Positions 41,753 through 49,836 of a stretch of DNA of 64,000 nucleotides are shown one piece after another; the stretch's first letter is position 1, and each line of letters opens with the position of its first letter. The translations under genes were made by a program, and so were the position numbers. The notes under the pieces are model-generated. The model was given only the letters and a program-made list of their open reading frames with translations, had not been told where the DNA came from and ran no database searches. Origin of the DNA: Clostridia bacterium (lineage in GTDB: Bacteria > Bacillota > Clostridia > Christensenellales > Aristaeellaceae). The stretch is taken from NCBI GenBank assembly GCA_017534885.1, contig JAFXVR010000050.1:1-64000 (forward strand), given 5' to 3'.

Positions 41753-42907
41753 TTACCCAATCTGCCGCGGATGGATCAGCTTCAGCACATTGTCCCGGCA
41801 GATCTTGCGGACGGCTTCCGGCGAGAGCCTGTCCAGCAGGCTGTAATACTTGACGACCTCCGCGGGATAGGTCGCCCAATGTCCGACCTTGTCGGTGCCT
41901 ACCAGGACGCGATCCTGGTATTTTTCGATGAAGGCCACCCAGTCCTCCAGGGTATTGCCGTCCATGTAGTTGTCCGGGAAACGGTCCAGGAAGTAGTAGT
42001 CGTACACAAGCCAGGAGATGTCCACATAGAGATTGGGATGCGCGTCAAGCAGCTCCGCGGCGATGGGAATCAGATCCTGCACCTCCACGCGGCGGGAGAT
42101 GCCGATATGCGCCCAGATGATTTTGCAGTCCCGGTTGTGCGCCAGGGCTTCCTCCAGTTCCCTGCGGTACAGCACGCGCTCCTCGCTCTGGGCGGTGATG
42201 TTGTGGTGCACCAGCACAGGCAGGTTCTCCTCCGCGGCAAGATCAAACACATCCAGGAAGGCCTGACTGTTCACATGGGGCGCTTCCCCGTAGGTCAGGG
42301 CTGTCAGGTCATCGTGGCGGCTCATGATCTCGCCGATGCCGCACCAGAAGTCCGGATACAGCCGCAGAAGCTGGCGGATGTGATCGGCGGCGAAGCGGTC
42401 ATTGCCGTTGATGCCGCAGCAGAAGGGGAAAAAGCGTTTTCTGATCTCGGGCGGCTGGGCGAGCAGCTCTTCCGCCAGGATGAAGTCCGTTGCGGAGTAA
42501 TAGTAGCAGCGGCTGTCATTGCTCAAGTAATAGGACGGCGCCATCTCCATGGTGGCGTCCCACTGCTTGGCGATGGGCATGCCGAAGATGACCGCCTGGG
42601 ACACCCCGGCCATGTCCATCGCCTGGCACAGCGCCGGGAAGCCGTCCGTGTCCTCGAGGAAATCCGTGAAATGCAGATGGCTGTCGATGAGATCATAGCG
42701 AACAGCCTCTTCGGGCGGCTGAATCTCGATCTCCTTGCTGGTGGCAAAGGCGATGCTGGCCGGAGTGGCGGAAGACACTGTGTCGATCGCTTCCCCGGCG
42801 CCGAGTCCCGGCAGGGTGAGGGAAGCGGAAGCCGCCGCCGCGCCGGCTGCCATGGTCTTCAGGAATGTCCGGCGTGTCATAACCGGATGGTTCGGATGAT
42901 TATTCAT
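41753..42907 (-). CDS. Tat-exported amidohydrolase-family TIM-barrel protein
   Basis: 384 residues. The ATG at 42907 overlaps the end of the upstream gene by 8 bp and has GAGGAGG ahead. A twin-arginine signal MTRRTFLKTMAAGAAA is followed by an Ala-rich stretch. The barrel shows YDLIDSHLHF (metal-binding HxH), LVHHNI, WAHIG and LVGTD in the order of the amidohydrolase-2 family. Export by Tat suggests a metal-loaded enzyme folded in the cytoplasm. Substrate unknown. It is co-transcribed with the SH3-like secreted gene upstream. Confidence 0.82.
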   Translation of the reverse strand: MNNHPNHPVMTRRTFLKTMAAGAAAASASLTLPGLGAGEAIDTVSSATPASIAFATSKEIEIQPPEEAVRYDLIDSHLHFTDFLEDTDGFPALCQAMDMAGVSQAVIFGMPIAKQWDATMEMAPSYYLSNDSRCYYYSATDFILAEELLAQPPEIRKRFFPFCCGINGNDRFAADHIRQLLRLYPDFWCGIGEIMSRHDDLTALTYGEAPHVNSQAFLDVFDLAAEENLPVLVHHNITAQSEERVLYRRELEEALAHNRDCKIIWAHIGISRRVEVQDLIPIAAELLDAHPNLYVDISWLVYDYYFLDRFPDNYMDGNTLEDWVAFIEKYQDRVLVGTDKVGHWATYPAEVVKYYSLLDRLSPEAVRKICRDNVLKLIHPRQIG

Positions 42908-44336
42908 AAGACATTTCCTCCTCACATTGATCATAATATAGCATTTCCTCTTCGCATTGATCATAATAAGCTTCAAACTCCGCCCATAATTCCGTTGCCG
43001 GGCCGATATCATGAAAAGCTTTCTCAGGTGCGGTGCAGACAGTGTCCACATCCAGCTGCACCAGCCATTCACCGTTGGGAAGCTTTCCGATGAGCCAAAC
43101 CAGGCATAAGGTATCCGGGAGTTTCTCTGGATCAACGCCATTCAGCGTTTCAGCCAGGTAGTCCCCTTTGCAGTCGTCCTCGCTGTGGGAAGGGAAACCA
43201 CAGCGCACGCCTTCGATTTCATGGCCATAAGCCAGGGATTCCTCAGCAAACCAGCCGGTCAGGCCGTGTTCGTCACTGCCGATCTGAAGCTGAACAAAGC
43301 CGCCTTCCCGCCGGATGATTCTGCCTGTCAGCCGTGCATAACAGGCAGCGAACACCTCGCCGTCGGGAGCATTCAGCATGGGCGTTCCGTCGGCTCGGAC
43401 GCAGGCGTAATCCGAACTGTTCAGCTGGGGAATCACGTCACGGATGAAGTCTGGAATTGCGGGGATGTCCGCCGTGGTCAAATCGCAATCAAATGCCGGC
43501 ACGCCGTAATGAAGCACATCATTGCTGTCATAAAGCACCAGGCCGTTGGCATCGGTGACAAAACCGTCTAAGATTCTGTATAGCGTCCAGTTGCCGTCGG
43601 CTATTCCTGCAAAGAGCCAGCGGCCATCCGGCTGACGCACAAACTGCGGATTACAGGAGCTGCCATTGATTGTGATAACAGTTCCATCGGACTGATGACC
43701 GTTGATGGAGAACCAGTCATCGGTGAAAAAACGTGAACTGGCAACTTCGTCATACCGTGCGCCATCCCAGTGCGCAATGCGGACGCACTGCTGGCCTTCC
43801 GCATTGTTCACAACACCGGCTATGGCAGTCGGATATGAATACAGCTCGCTCCATGTTTCTCCCTCATCGAGAAGAAAGAGCGCGCAGCCTTGAACAATTC
43901 TGTATGAGAGCAGACCCGTCTCATTGATATGGCCGTCCTCATTCCGGTACAGATCTCCGGGGTTCATGGACTGGAGCGTGTCCGCAGCGGCCTGCGACAG
44001 CGGAATCGGCGCCCAGTCCGTGACTTCCCACGGCACTGGTTCTCCCTTTTTCAACGGATTAACCAGGGCAGAAACCGTCCGCTGATACAATGTATTGGCT
44101 TCAATACGCATCATGCTGACTGCCATCCAGCAGGCAGACTGTTCCTCCCGGCGGCCGGTCTGGTACTGGCTGCTGTCAATGAAGGTCCAGTCCGGGAAGT
44201 CTGCTTCCGCCGCGGCAATCAGGTCGTCTCCTGACATAACGAAACCCGTTGTGTCAGGATCATCATACGCCCAGGCTTTCATCGGCATCAGGCACAGGAG
44301 CGCCGCAATCATCAGTATCAGCCGTTTCAAGACCAT
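42900..44336 (-). CDS. Secreted protein, paralogue of the 22465-23937 gene
   Basis: 478 residues from the ATG at 44336; the AGGAG is only 1-3 bases away, so the TTG two codons later (44330, MKRLILMIAALLCLMPM) may be the real start. After the signal peptide the order matches its paralogue: GEPVPWEVTDWAPIPL, LFLLDEGETWSELY, ARYDEVASSRFF, then an SH3-like segment (TPMLNAPDGEVFAACYARL, GGFVQLQIG). The tail carries a duplicated YYDQCEEEM. Function unknown. Confidence 0.72.
   Translation of the reverse strand: MVLKRLILMIAALLCLMPMKAWAYDDPDTTGFVMSGDDLIAAAEADFPDWTFIDSSQYQTGRREEQSACWMAVSMMRIEANTLYQRTVSALVNPLKKGEPVPWEVTDWAPIPLSQAAADTLQSMNPGDLYRNEDGHINETGLLSYRIVQGCALFLLDEGETWSELYSYPTAIAGVVNNAEGQQCVRIAHWDGARYDEVASSRFFTDDWFSINGHQSDGTVITINGSSCNPQFVRQPDGRWLFAGIADGNWTLYRILDGFVTDANGLVLYDSNDVLHYGVPAFDCDLTTADIPAIPDFIRDVIPQLNSSDYACVRADGTPMLNAPDGEVFAACYARLTGRIIRREGGFVQLQIGSDEHGLTGWFAEESLAYGHEIEGVRCGFPSHSEDDCKGDYLAETLNGVDPEKLPDTLCLVWLIGKLPNGEWLVQLDVDTVCTAPEKAFHDIGPATELWAEFEAYYDQCEEEMLYYDQCEEEMSYE
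42912..42971 (-). repeat. Two 30-bp tandem repeats in the C-terminal codons
   Basis: Units 42912-42941 and 42942-42971 share CATTGATCATAATA and CATTTCCTC; they duplicate YYDQCEEEM at the end of the secreted protein, and the last part also carries the ribosome site of the amidohydrolase gene. Confidence 0.75.
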
Positions 44337-44367
44337 TCTCCTTTCGCAAGGGGGCATTCATCACCGG

Positions 44368-45483
44368 TCACCACACGATTTTTCCGATCACTTCACCTGT
44401 GACACAGTCCACCTTGACGCCAAACCGGGTCAGGGAGGGCTGGCTGCTCTCAAAGCCGATCTCCCAATATCGCGTGTCTTCCGGCGGAATGCCACCTGCA
44501 TATTCGCAGTCAATCCAGTTAATCCAGCCGTTTTCGTCATCATGGAACCAGGAGCCAATCATGCACCATTCCCCGGCGGGGTCTTCTGTTTCAGAAACCC
44601 ATGCAGCCGCCGCGTCGCAGGCAGCGTCAAAGCTGGTATCAGCATCTCCCGGCAGACCATACAGGCGTTCCGGCCAGTAAATGATGCCCCCGCATGCTTC
44701 TTCAAAGGCTGCATGCTGCCGGTAATCCCAGGTATAGGATGGTCCCCATTCCGCAACGCGCCCGGCGATCTGTTCGCTGTACCAGGCTGTCCAGGAGCCA
44801 GTGTTCCGGTAAATCTCATAGCGGAAGGCCAGACGTTCTGTGTCGGAATGCCAGATCACCTCGCCTGTATCAGCATCGATCCAGACGGTAAGGGTGAGAG
44901 GCCATTTGGCCTCGATATTGTCACGCCCGAGGATGATAAGATACCAGAAGCGTCCCTGATCCGTCACAGCCGCCAGATGGTAGTCCTGCCATTCCTCCGC
45001 ATGATCAGAACCAACTGTCTCTGCCAGAATGGCCCTGGCCCTGTCTATCGCTTCATGGGGCTGCATTTGATCTTTGGCAGGTATCAAGGGCAGTCTGTCG
45101 AGCCCTTCTTCATATCCTGTCCAATCCCATTCGTCGCTCAAGAGGAATTCGATGATTTCGCCGGTTTGCGCGTTGATATCCGCCTTGGCGTAAGAGACAT
45201 CCTCCCGTGGCTCAGGTGAGTTGATGCAAACTCCCCACAGAGAGCCCCTGTAATCATTTACCCAAGACGATTTTGGATAATAGGTTGCCATGTAGTGAAA
45301 TCGTCCCCGTATTTCGTCCTCGCTGCAATTCATCTGCTGGCACAGAAACGAAACCATGATGTCCAGCGCCTGTGTTTCGTTCAGATCACCCGCGCTCGGG
45401 AGGACGGAGTGATCCGCGAAGGCAGACAGGCACGTGAGCAGCGCAATCATGAGGATGATGACCATCAAAGCAGTTCGTTTCAT
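44368..45483 (-). CDS. Secreted PepSY-like repeat protein
   Basis: 371 residues from the ATG at 45483 (GGGAGG 8 bases upstream). Signal peptide MKRTALMVIILMIALLTCLS. Three weak repeats end in the PepSY-like phrase NAQTGEIIEF, DADTGEVIWH and DCVTGEVIGKIVW, spread over the protein. PepSY domains are thought to inhibit or sense extracellular peptidases; here no peptidase domain is attached. It is 32 bp upstream of the SH3-like gene on the same strand, so probably one operon with that gene and the amidohydrolase. Confidence 0.68.
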   Translation of the reverse strand: MKRTALMVIILMIALLTCLSAFADHSVLPSAGDLNETQALDIMVSFLCQQMNCSEDEIRGRFHYMATYYPKSSWVNDYRGSLWGVCINSPEPREDVSYAKADINAQTGEIIEFLLSDEWDWTGYEEGLDRLPLIPAKDQMQPHEAIDRARAILAETVGSDHAEEWQDYHLAAVTDQGRFWYLIILGRDNIEAKWPLTLTVWIDADTGEVIWHSDTERLAFRYEIYRNTGSWTAWYSEQIAGRVAEWGPSYTWDYRQHAAFEEACGGIIYWPERLYGLPGDADTSFDAACDAAAAWVSETEDPAGEWCMIGSWFHDDENGWINWIDCEYAGGIPPEDTRYWEIGFESSQPSLTRFGVKVDCVTGEVIGKIVW

Positions 45484-45558
45484 ACCCACTACCTCCCCTG
45501 CCGCCGGATGCGCAGTTTGATCATATGTTCAGCTATTGTCCTCCCCAACAGAGGCGCG

Positions 45559-46086
45559 TCAGTACTCCAGGCGATAGTACCAGAAATCATCACAGATCTT
45601 TTCCGTATAGTATACATTGTCTCCACCCGGGTTTGTTTTCTTCTCATACCACACCCAGCCCGCTCCTTCCTGCTCGAGGTATTTGATCAGCTCCGGCCCC
45701 TCAGCCCTGAAAGGGAACGGAGACATGATGCCCCCGATCGCTGCCGGCCCATCCCAGGGCACATAATAGAAGCCCTCATACCCGGTTGCCGGGCCGAAAC
45801 CCCATCCATAACAATAGAAGAATACACAATTGTCCTCTCTGGTGATCTCCGGCGTTTCACGGCTTGAAGCCAGCAGAAGCAGCGTATTGGTGAAGTCGTC
45901 AGCGTCAATATCAGCCAGTATCGCTGAAGCATTAGTTCGGACGATCTCAAACATGGACTCTTTGTTCATGTAAGCGGTTTGAGCAGGTTCAGGCGGAACA
46001 GCGAGGCAGTACACGATGATACCGGTCAGACAGACAAAAGCCACAATCAGGTAAATGATGAACCCTCTGCTGGTTTTCCTGCCCAT
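45559..46086 (-). CDS. Membrane-anchored small protein of unknown function
   Basis: 175 residues from the ATG at 46086; an ATG two codons upstream is too close to the AAGAG site. One N-terminal membrane segment (FIIYLIVAFVCLTGIIVYCL), then an outside domain with aromatic-rich stretches (CVFFYCYGWGFGPATGY, YEGFYYVPWDG). No family recognised. GC is a little lower than its neighbours. First gene of the group of secreted proteins running down to 41753. Confidence 0.6.
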   Translation of the reverse strand: MGRKTSRGFIIYLIVAFVCLTGIIVYCLAVPPEPAQTAYMNKESMFEIVRTNASAILADIDADDFTNTLLLLASSRETPEITREDNCVFFYCYGWGFGPATGYEGFYYVPWDGPAAIGGIMSPFPFRAEGPELIKYLEQEGAGWVWYEKKTNPGGDNVYYTEKICDDFWYYRLEY

Positions 46087-46142
46087 TGTCATCGCTCTTT
46101 TCGTATGATCATCCCCCTGCCCGGATCGGATTAGCTATTCCA

Positions 46143-46171
46143 ATTTTATCATATCAATCGATCGAGGACAA
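46143..46171 (-). promoter_or_regulatory. Promoter for the 45559-46086 gene
   Basis: TTGTCC, 17 bp, TAAAAT on the minus strand, about 57 bp before the start codon. Confidence 0.5.
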
Positions 46172-46432
46172 GTCTGATTTGATCTTTGCAATCTGGTATT
46201 CTGAGAAATGTATGAAACCAGAGTCATGTCCGAAGCATAACAAACATGAAGCAAAACTCTTTCCTGGTGAGTCGCTTGGGGCCTTTGATGCTGGAGTCGC
46301 CGGACATTTCAGTCTTCATCGCGTGTGACAATGCTGACCCGGGAGTCGTATCCGATCGGGCGCCATATACTTGGATGCATTCGGCGAAATCGGCGGTTTC
46401 CTCATGAGGTTCGTGCCCTGCGCGATCTGACT
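46172..46432. other. Intergenic stretch without recognised content
   Basis: About 260 bp between the promoter above and the nrdD terminator. Short open frames run through it on the plus strand, but none has a ribosome site or a recognisable product. I see nothing else in it. Confidence 0.5.
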
Positions 46433-46468
46433 AAAACAGTGCCCGGATCCCATGCCGGACACTGTTTT
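46433..46468. terminator. Bidirectional terminator downstream of nrdD
   Basis: AAAACAGTG pairs with CACTGTTTT, with an inner CCGG/CCGG helix; it starts 16 bp after the nrdD stop codon on the minus strand. Confidence 0.75.
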
Positions 46469-46483
46469 GATATGCTGTTCGTT

Positions 46484-48664
46484 TTACAGGTGCAGCACCC
46501 GGTCGCGGATCTCCTGGGTGCGGCCCTGATTCCAGTACTGGGTGCCGATGTACCCGCAGGTGCGGCGGGCCACGTTCATCTTGCCCTGATCCCGGTTGTG
46601 GCAGTTGGGGCATTCCCAGAGCAGCTTGCCGTCCTCCTCCACAATGGCGATCTCTCCGTCATAGCCGCAGACCTGGCAGAAATCGCTCTTGGTGTTCAGC
46701 TCGGCATACATGATGTTGTCATAGATGAACTGCATCACGGTGAGCACGGCTTCCAGGTTGTCCTGCATGTTGGGCACTTCCACATAGGAAATCGCGCCGC
46801 CCGGGGAGAGCTGCTGGAACTCGGACTCGATGCGAAGCTTGGTGAAAGCGTCGATCTCCTCGCGCACGTTGATGTGGTAGGAGTTGGTGATATAGCCCTT
46901 ATCGGTGATGCCGGGAATCAGGCCGAAGCGCTTCTGCAGGCACTTGGCAAACTTGTAGGTGGTGGACTCCAGGGGCGTGCCGTACAGGGAGTAGTCGATG
47001 CCCTCGGCGGCTTTCCAGGCGGCGGTGGCCTCGTTCAGGCGGCGCATAACCCGCAGGCCGAACTCCTTGCCGCCGTTGTCGTCAGTGTGGCTCATGCCGG
47101 TCATGTACTTCACGCACTCATACAGGCCCGCGTAGCCCAGGGAGATGGTGGAGTAGCCGCCGTAGAGCAGCTTGTCGATCTTCTCGCCCTTCTTGAGCCG
47201 GGCCAGAGCGCCGTACTGCCAGAGGATCGGCGCGGCGTCGGAGGTGGTGCCCAGCAGCCGCTCGTGGCGGAGGCGCAGCGCCTTGTGGCAGAGGGCCAGG
47301 CGCTCGGTCATCAGCTCCCAGAAGCGCTCCTCGTTGCCGCCGGAGGACAGGGCCACATCCACCAGGTTGATGGTCACCACGCCCTGGTTGAAGCGCCCGT
47401 AATACTTGGGCTTGCCGGTCTCCGGGTCGATATAGGGGGTGAGGAAGGAGCGGCAGCCCATGCAGGTGTACACATTGCCGTTGCCGGCCTTGTCGACCTT
47501 CAGCTGGCGCATGATCTTGGCCGAGATGTAATCGGGCACCATGCGGCGGGCGGTGCACTTGGCCGCCAGCTTGGTCAGCTCCCAGTACTCCGTGCCCTCG
47601 CGCACATTGTCCTCGTCCAGCACGTAAATCAGCTTGGGGAAGGCGGGGGTGATCCACACGCCAGCCTCGTTCTTGACGCCCTCGTAGCGCTGGCGCAGCA
47701 CTTCCTCGATGATCATGGCCAGATCGTGCTTTTCCTGGGGATTGCGGGCTTCGTCCAGGTACATGAACACCGTCAGGAAGGGCGCCTGGCCGTTGGTGGT
47801 CATCAGGGTGATGACCTGGTACTGGATCGTCTGCACGCCGCGCTGAATCTCTTCCCGCAGCCGCCGTTCCACCACCGCGTCCAGCTTCTCAGGCTCCGTG
47901 GAGCCGCCGAGCATCTCCGCCTCGCGGATGACCTCTCTGCGGATCTTCTGGCGGCTGACGTCCACAAAGGGTGCCAGATGGGTCAGGCTGATGGACTGGC
48001 CGCCGTACTGGTTGGAGGCCACCTGGGCGATGATCTGGGTGGCGATGTTGCAGGCCGTCGAAAAAGAGTGGGGCTTTTCGATCAGGGTGCCGGAAATGAC
48101 CGTGCCATTCTGAAGCATGTCCTCCAGATTGACCAGATCGCAGTTGTGCATGTGCTGAGCGTAGTAGTCCGAGTCGTGGAAGTGGATGATGCCCTCCCGG
48201 TCGGCCTCCACCACGTCCGGCGGCAGCAGCAGGCGGTTGGTGATGTCCCGGCTGACCTCGCCCGCCATGTAGTCCCGCTGCACGCTGTTGACCACGGGGT
48301 TCTTGTTGGCGTTCTCCTGCATCGCTTCCTCATTGTTGCACTCGATGAGGGAGAGGATGCGGGCGTCGGTGGTGTTGACCCTGCGCACCAGGGAGCGCTG
48401 ATAGCGGTAGCGCACATAAAGCCGCGCCACCTCGAAATAGCCCATCTCCATGAGACGGAGCTCCACCATATCCTGAATCTCTTCCACGCCTACAGCCCGG
48501 CCCAGGGCCTCACATTTGGCGACAACCGCTGCTGTGGCCTGGCCGATGGCTTCCTCGTCCAGGCGAAGGCTTTCCTCCGCCGCTAAGGACGCCTTGCGGA
48601 TCGCGTTGGCAATTTTGCTCTGATCAAAAGTCACCTCAGACCCATTGCGCTTGATGACCTTCAT
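46484..48664 (-). CDS. nrdD: Anaerobic ribonucleoside-triphosphate reductase
   Basis: 726 residues from the ATG at 48664 with GGAGGG 8 bases upstream; the open frame starts 29 codons earlier but that part carries the promoter. An N-terminal ATP-cone (MKVIKRNGSEVTFDQSKIAN) is followed by the ten-stranded barrel, a C-terminal zinc site (CQVCGYDGEI and CPNCHN) and the glycyl-radical loop RRTCGYIGTQ with radical Gly704. The enzyme makes dNTPs without oxygen. The activase gene nrdG, usually adjacent, is absent here. Tandem NrdR-like boxes lie upstream of its promoter. Confidence 0.95.
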   Translation of the reverse strand: MKVIKRNGSEVTFDQSKIANAIRKASLAAEESLRLDEEAIGQATAAVVAKCEALGRAVGVEEIQDMVELRLMEMGYFEVARLYVRYRYQRSLVRRVNTTDARILSLIECNNEEAMQENANKNPVVNSVQRDYMAGEVSRDITNRLLLPPDVVEADREGIIHFHDSDYYAQHMHNCDLVNLEDMLQNGTVISGTLIEKPHSFSTACNIATQIIAQVASNQYGGQSISLTHLAPFVDVSRQKIRREVIREAEMLGGSTEPEKLDAVVERRLREEIQRGVQTIQYQVITLMTTNGQAPFLTVFMYLDEARNPQEKHDLAMIIEEVLRQRYEGVKNEAGVWITPAFPKLIYVLDEDNVREGTEYWELTKLAAKCTARRMVPDYISAKIMRQLKVDKAGNGNVYTCMGCRSFLTPYIDPETGKPKYYGRFNQGVVTINLVDVALSSGGNEERFWELMTERLALCHKALRLRHERLLGTTSDAAPILWQYGALARLKKGEKIDKLLYGGYSTISLGYAGLYECVKYMTGMSHTDDNGGKEFGLRVMRRLNEATAAWKAAEGIDYSLYGTPLESTTYKFAKCLQKRFGLIPGITDKGYITNSYHINVREEIDAFTKLRIESEFQQLSPGGAISYVEVPNMQDNLEAVLTVMQFIYDNIMYAELNTKSDFCQVCGYDGEIAIVEEDGKLLWECPNCHNRDQGKMNVARRTCGYIGTQYWNQGRTQEIRDRVLHL

Positions 48665-48741
48665 GACACTTTCCCTCCGTCCAAAAATCCGGCAGCGAAT
48701 GCCGGCTTTCCGCGCTTGCTCCTCCCGGAGCCGCAGGACAG

Positions 48742-48770
48742 ATGATAGCACATCCCCTATCCTGCGTCAA
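48742..48770 (-). promoter_or_regulatory. Promoter for nrdD
   Basis: TTGACG, 17 bp, TATCAT on the minus strand, about 78 bp before the start codon. Confidence 0.75.
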
Positions 48771-48778
48771 GAGGCAAA

Positions 48779-48826
48779 AAACAACATATAGTGGGCCAAA
48801 AACCCGTTTTATGCTGAATCTTGTGG
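48779..48826. promoter_or_regulatory. Tandem NrdR-like boxes upstream of the nrdD promoter
   Basis: Box 1, 48782-48791, CAACATATAG, differs at one position from the NrdR core CwAtATaTwG. Box 2, 48814-48823, CTGAATCTTG, is weaker. The two are 32 bp apart, about three helical turns, as in known NrdR operators. They would allow repression of nrdD by NrdR-dATP. The nrdR gene is not in the window. Confidence 0.55.
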
Positions 48827-48918
48827 TTTGTGATCCATTTAGCAATCCATATTCGGACAGGCCAGAGACGCGTCTTCAGCCGCATTCAGCGGAATTTTAC
48901 AGATGAATCCATAACAAA

Positions 48919-48947
48919 AGCGGGAAAGGTGCGAATCCTCCCCCGCT
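48919..48947 (-). terminator. Terminator after the nfnA-nfnB-trmL operon
   Basis: On the minus strand AGCGGG pairs with CCCGCT, with an inner AGG/CCT, followed by TTTTG. It is 17 bp beyond the stop of the last gene. Confidence 0.6.
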
Positions 48948-48963
48948 CCTGTTCCTTCCGTTC

Positions 48964-49257
48964 TCAGCCCTGAAGGCCCTTGGCCTGGCGGAACATGTTC
49001 TCCACCACAATGTCGAACAGGTCGCCGATGGTGGCGCAGTAGGCCAGCACCAGCCAGGGCTCGTTGGTGTGGAAGTGAATCTTGATAAGCTCGTCGTCGC
49101 CCACCACCAGCAGCTCGTTGCCCTCGAAATGCTCGGTGATGTAGTCGCGGATCTCGATGTCGTCCAGATTCTCACCCTCAATCAGCATCTGGGTGTCATA
49201 TTTGTACTGCTGGAATTCGGCGATTTCGTCCAGCTCTTCACGGGTCAGGTCGCTCAT
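48964..49257 (-). CDS. Stand-alone FakA/DAK C-terminal-like domain protein
   Basis: 97 residues from the ATG at 49257 (AAAGGAG 6 bases upstream). The sequence from YDTQMLIEGENLDDIEIRDY through NELLVVGDDELIKIHFHTNE resembles the last domain of FakA, the fatty-acid kinase ATP-binding subunit, where the segment reads VVGDDDLIKVHVHTNDP. The kinase (DAK) domain itself is missing, so it cannot phosphorylate on its own. It may be a regulatory subunit or bind a DegV-like partner. It lies in an operon after trmL. Confidence 0.7.
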   Translation of the reverse strand: MSDLTREELDEIAEFQQYKYDTQMLIEGENLDDIEIRDYITEHFEGNELLVVGDDELIKIHFHTNEPWLVLAYCATIGDLFDIVVENMFRQAKGLQG

Positions 49258-49295
49258 ACCGTTCTCCTTTTTTGTCATTTTTCGGTGGATGCATA

Positions 49296-49817
49296 TCAAA
49301 CATAGTCCAGCCAGGGCGCTTTGGGTTCGTCCCGGCCGGTCAGGCAGCCGGCGGCGCACAGGTCCGGGAAATCCAGCTGGCGCAGGGCTTCGTAGAGCAC
49401 GACGGCCACGCTGTTGGACAGGTTCAGGCTCCGGGCCTCGGCGCGCATGGGGATGCGCACGCATTCGCTGTACACCTTCTCCAGCAGGCGCTCCGACAGA
49501 CCCCTGGTCTCACAGCCGAACACCAGGAAGTCACCGTCCGCGTACTGCGCCTCATGATAGCTCCTGGGCGCCTTGGTGGTCAGGTAGTGAAAGCGCGCCC
49601 CCTGATTCGCCTGCAGGAAGGCAGCGAGATCAGGCCAGACCTTCAGGGTCATGAGGCGCCAGTAATCCAGACCGGCGCGCTTCAGGTACCGGTCGTCCAG
49701 GGAGAAGCCCAGAGGCTCAATCAGGTGCAGGGCCGCGCCGGTGGCCGCGCAGGTGCGGGCGATGTTCCCCGTGTTTTGCGGAATCTCCGGGTTGACCAGC
49801 ACAATGTTGAAGGCCAT
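49296..49817 (-). CDS. trmL: tRNA (cytidine/uridine-34 2'-O)-methyltransferase
   Basis: 173 residues, a short SPOUT methyltransferase without an extra RNA-binding domain, as usual for TrmL. Motifs: NIVLVNPEIPQNTGNIARTC at the N-terminus, FGCETRGL and the knot RIPMRAEARSLNLSNSVAVV binding S-adenosylmethionine. It methylates the wobble ribose of tRNA-Leu. It lies 19 bp after nfnB on the same strand. Confidence 0.93.
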   Translation of the reverse strand: MAFNIVLVNPEIPQNTGNIARTCAATGAALHLIEPLGFSLDDRYLKRAGLDYWRLMTLKVWPDLAAFLQANQGARFHYLTTKAPRSYHEAQYADGDFLVFGCETRGLSERLLEKVYSECVRIPMRAEARSLNLSNSVAVVLYEALRQLDFPDLCAAGCLTGRDEPKAPWLDYV

Positions 49818-49836
49818 TGCTTCTCTGCGGGCCCGC

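Noticed and set aside
46086-46328. An 80-codon plus-strand frame in the gap before nrdD
   Set aside because: No ribosome site, no recognisable domain, and it overlaps a convincing minus-strand promoter.
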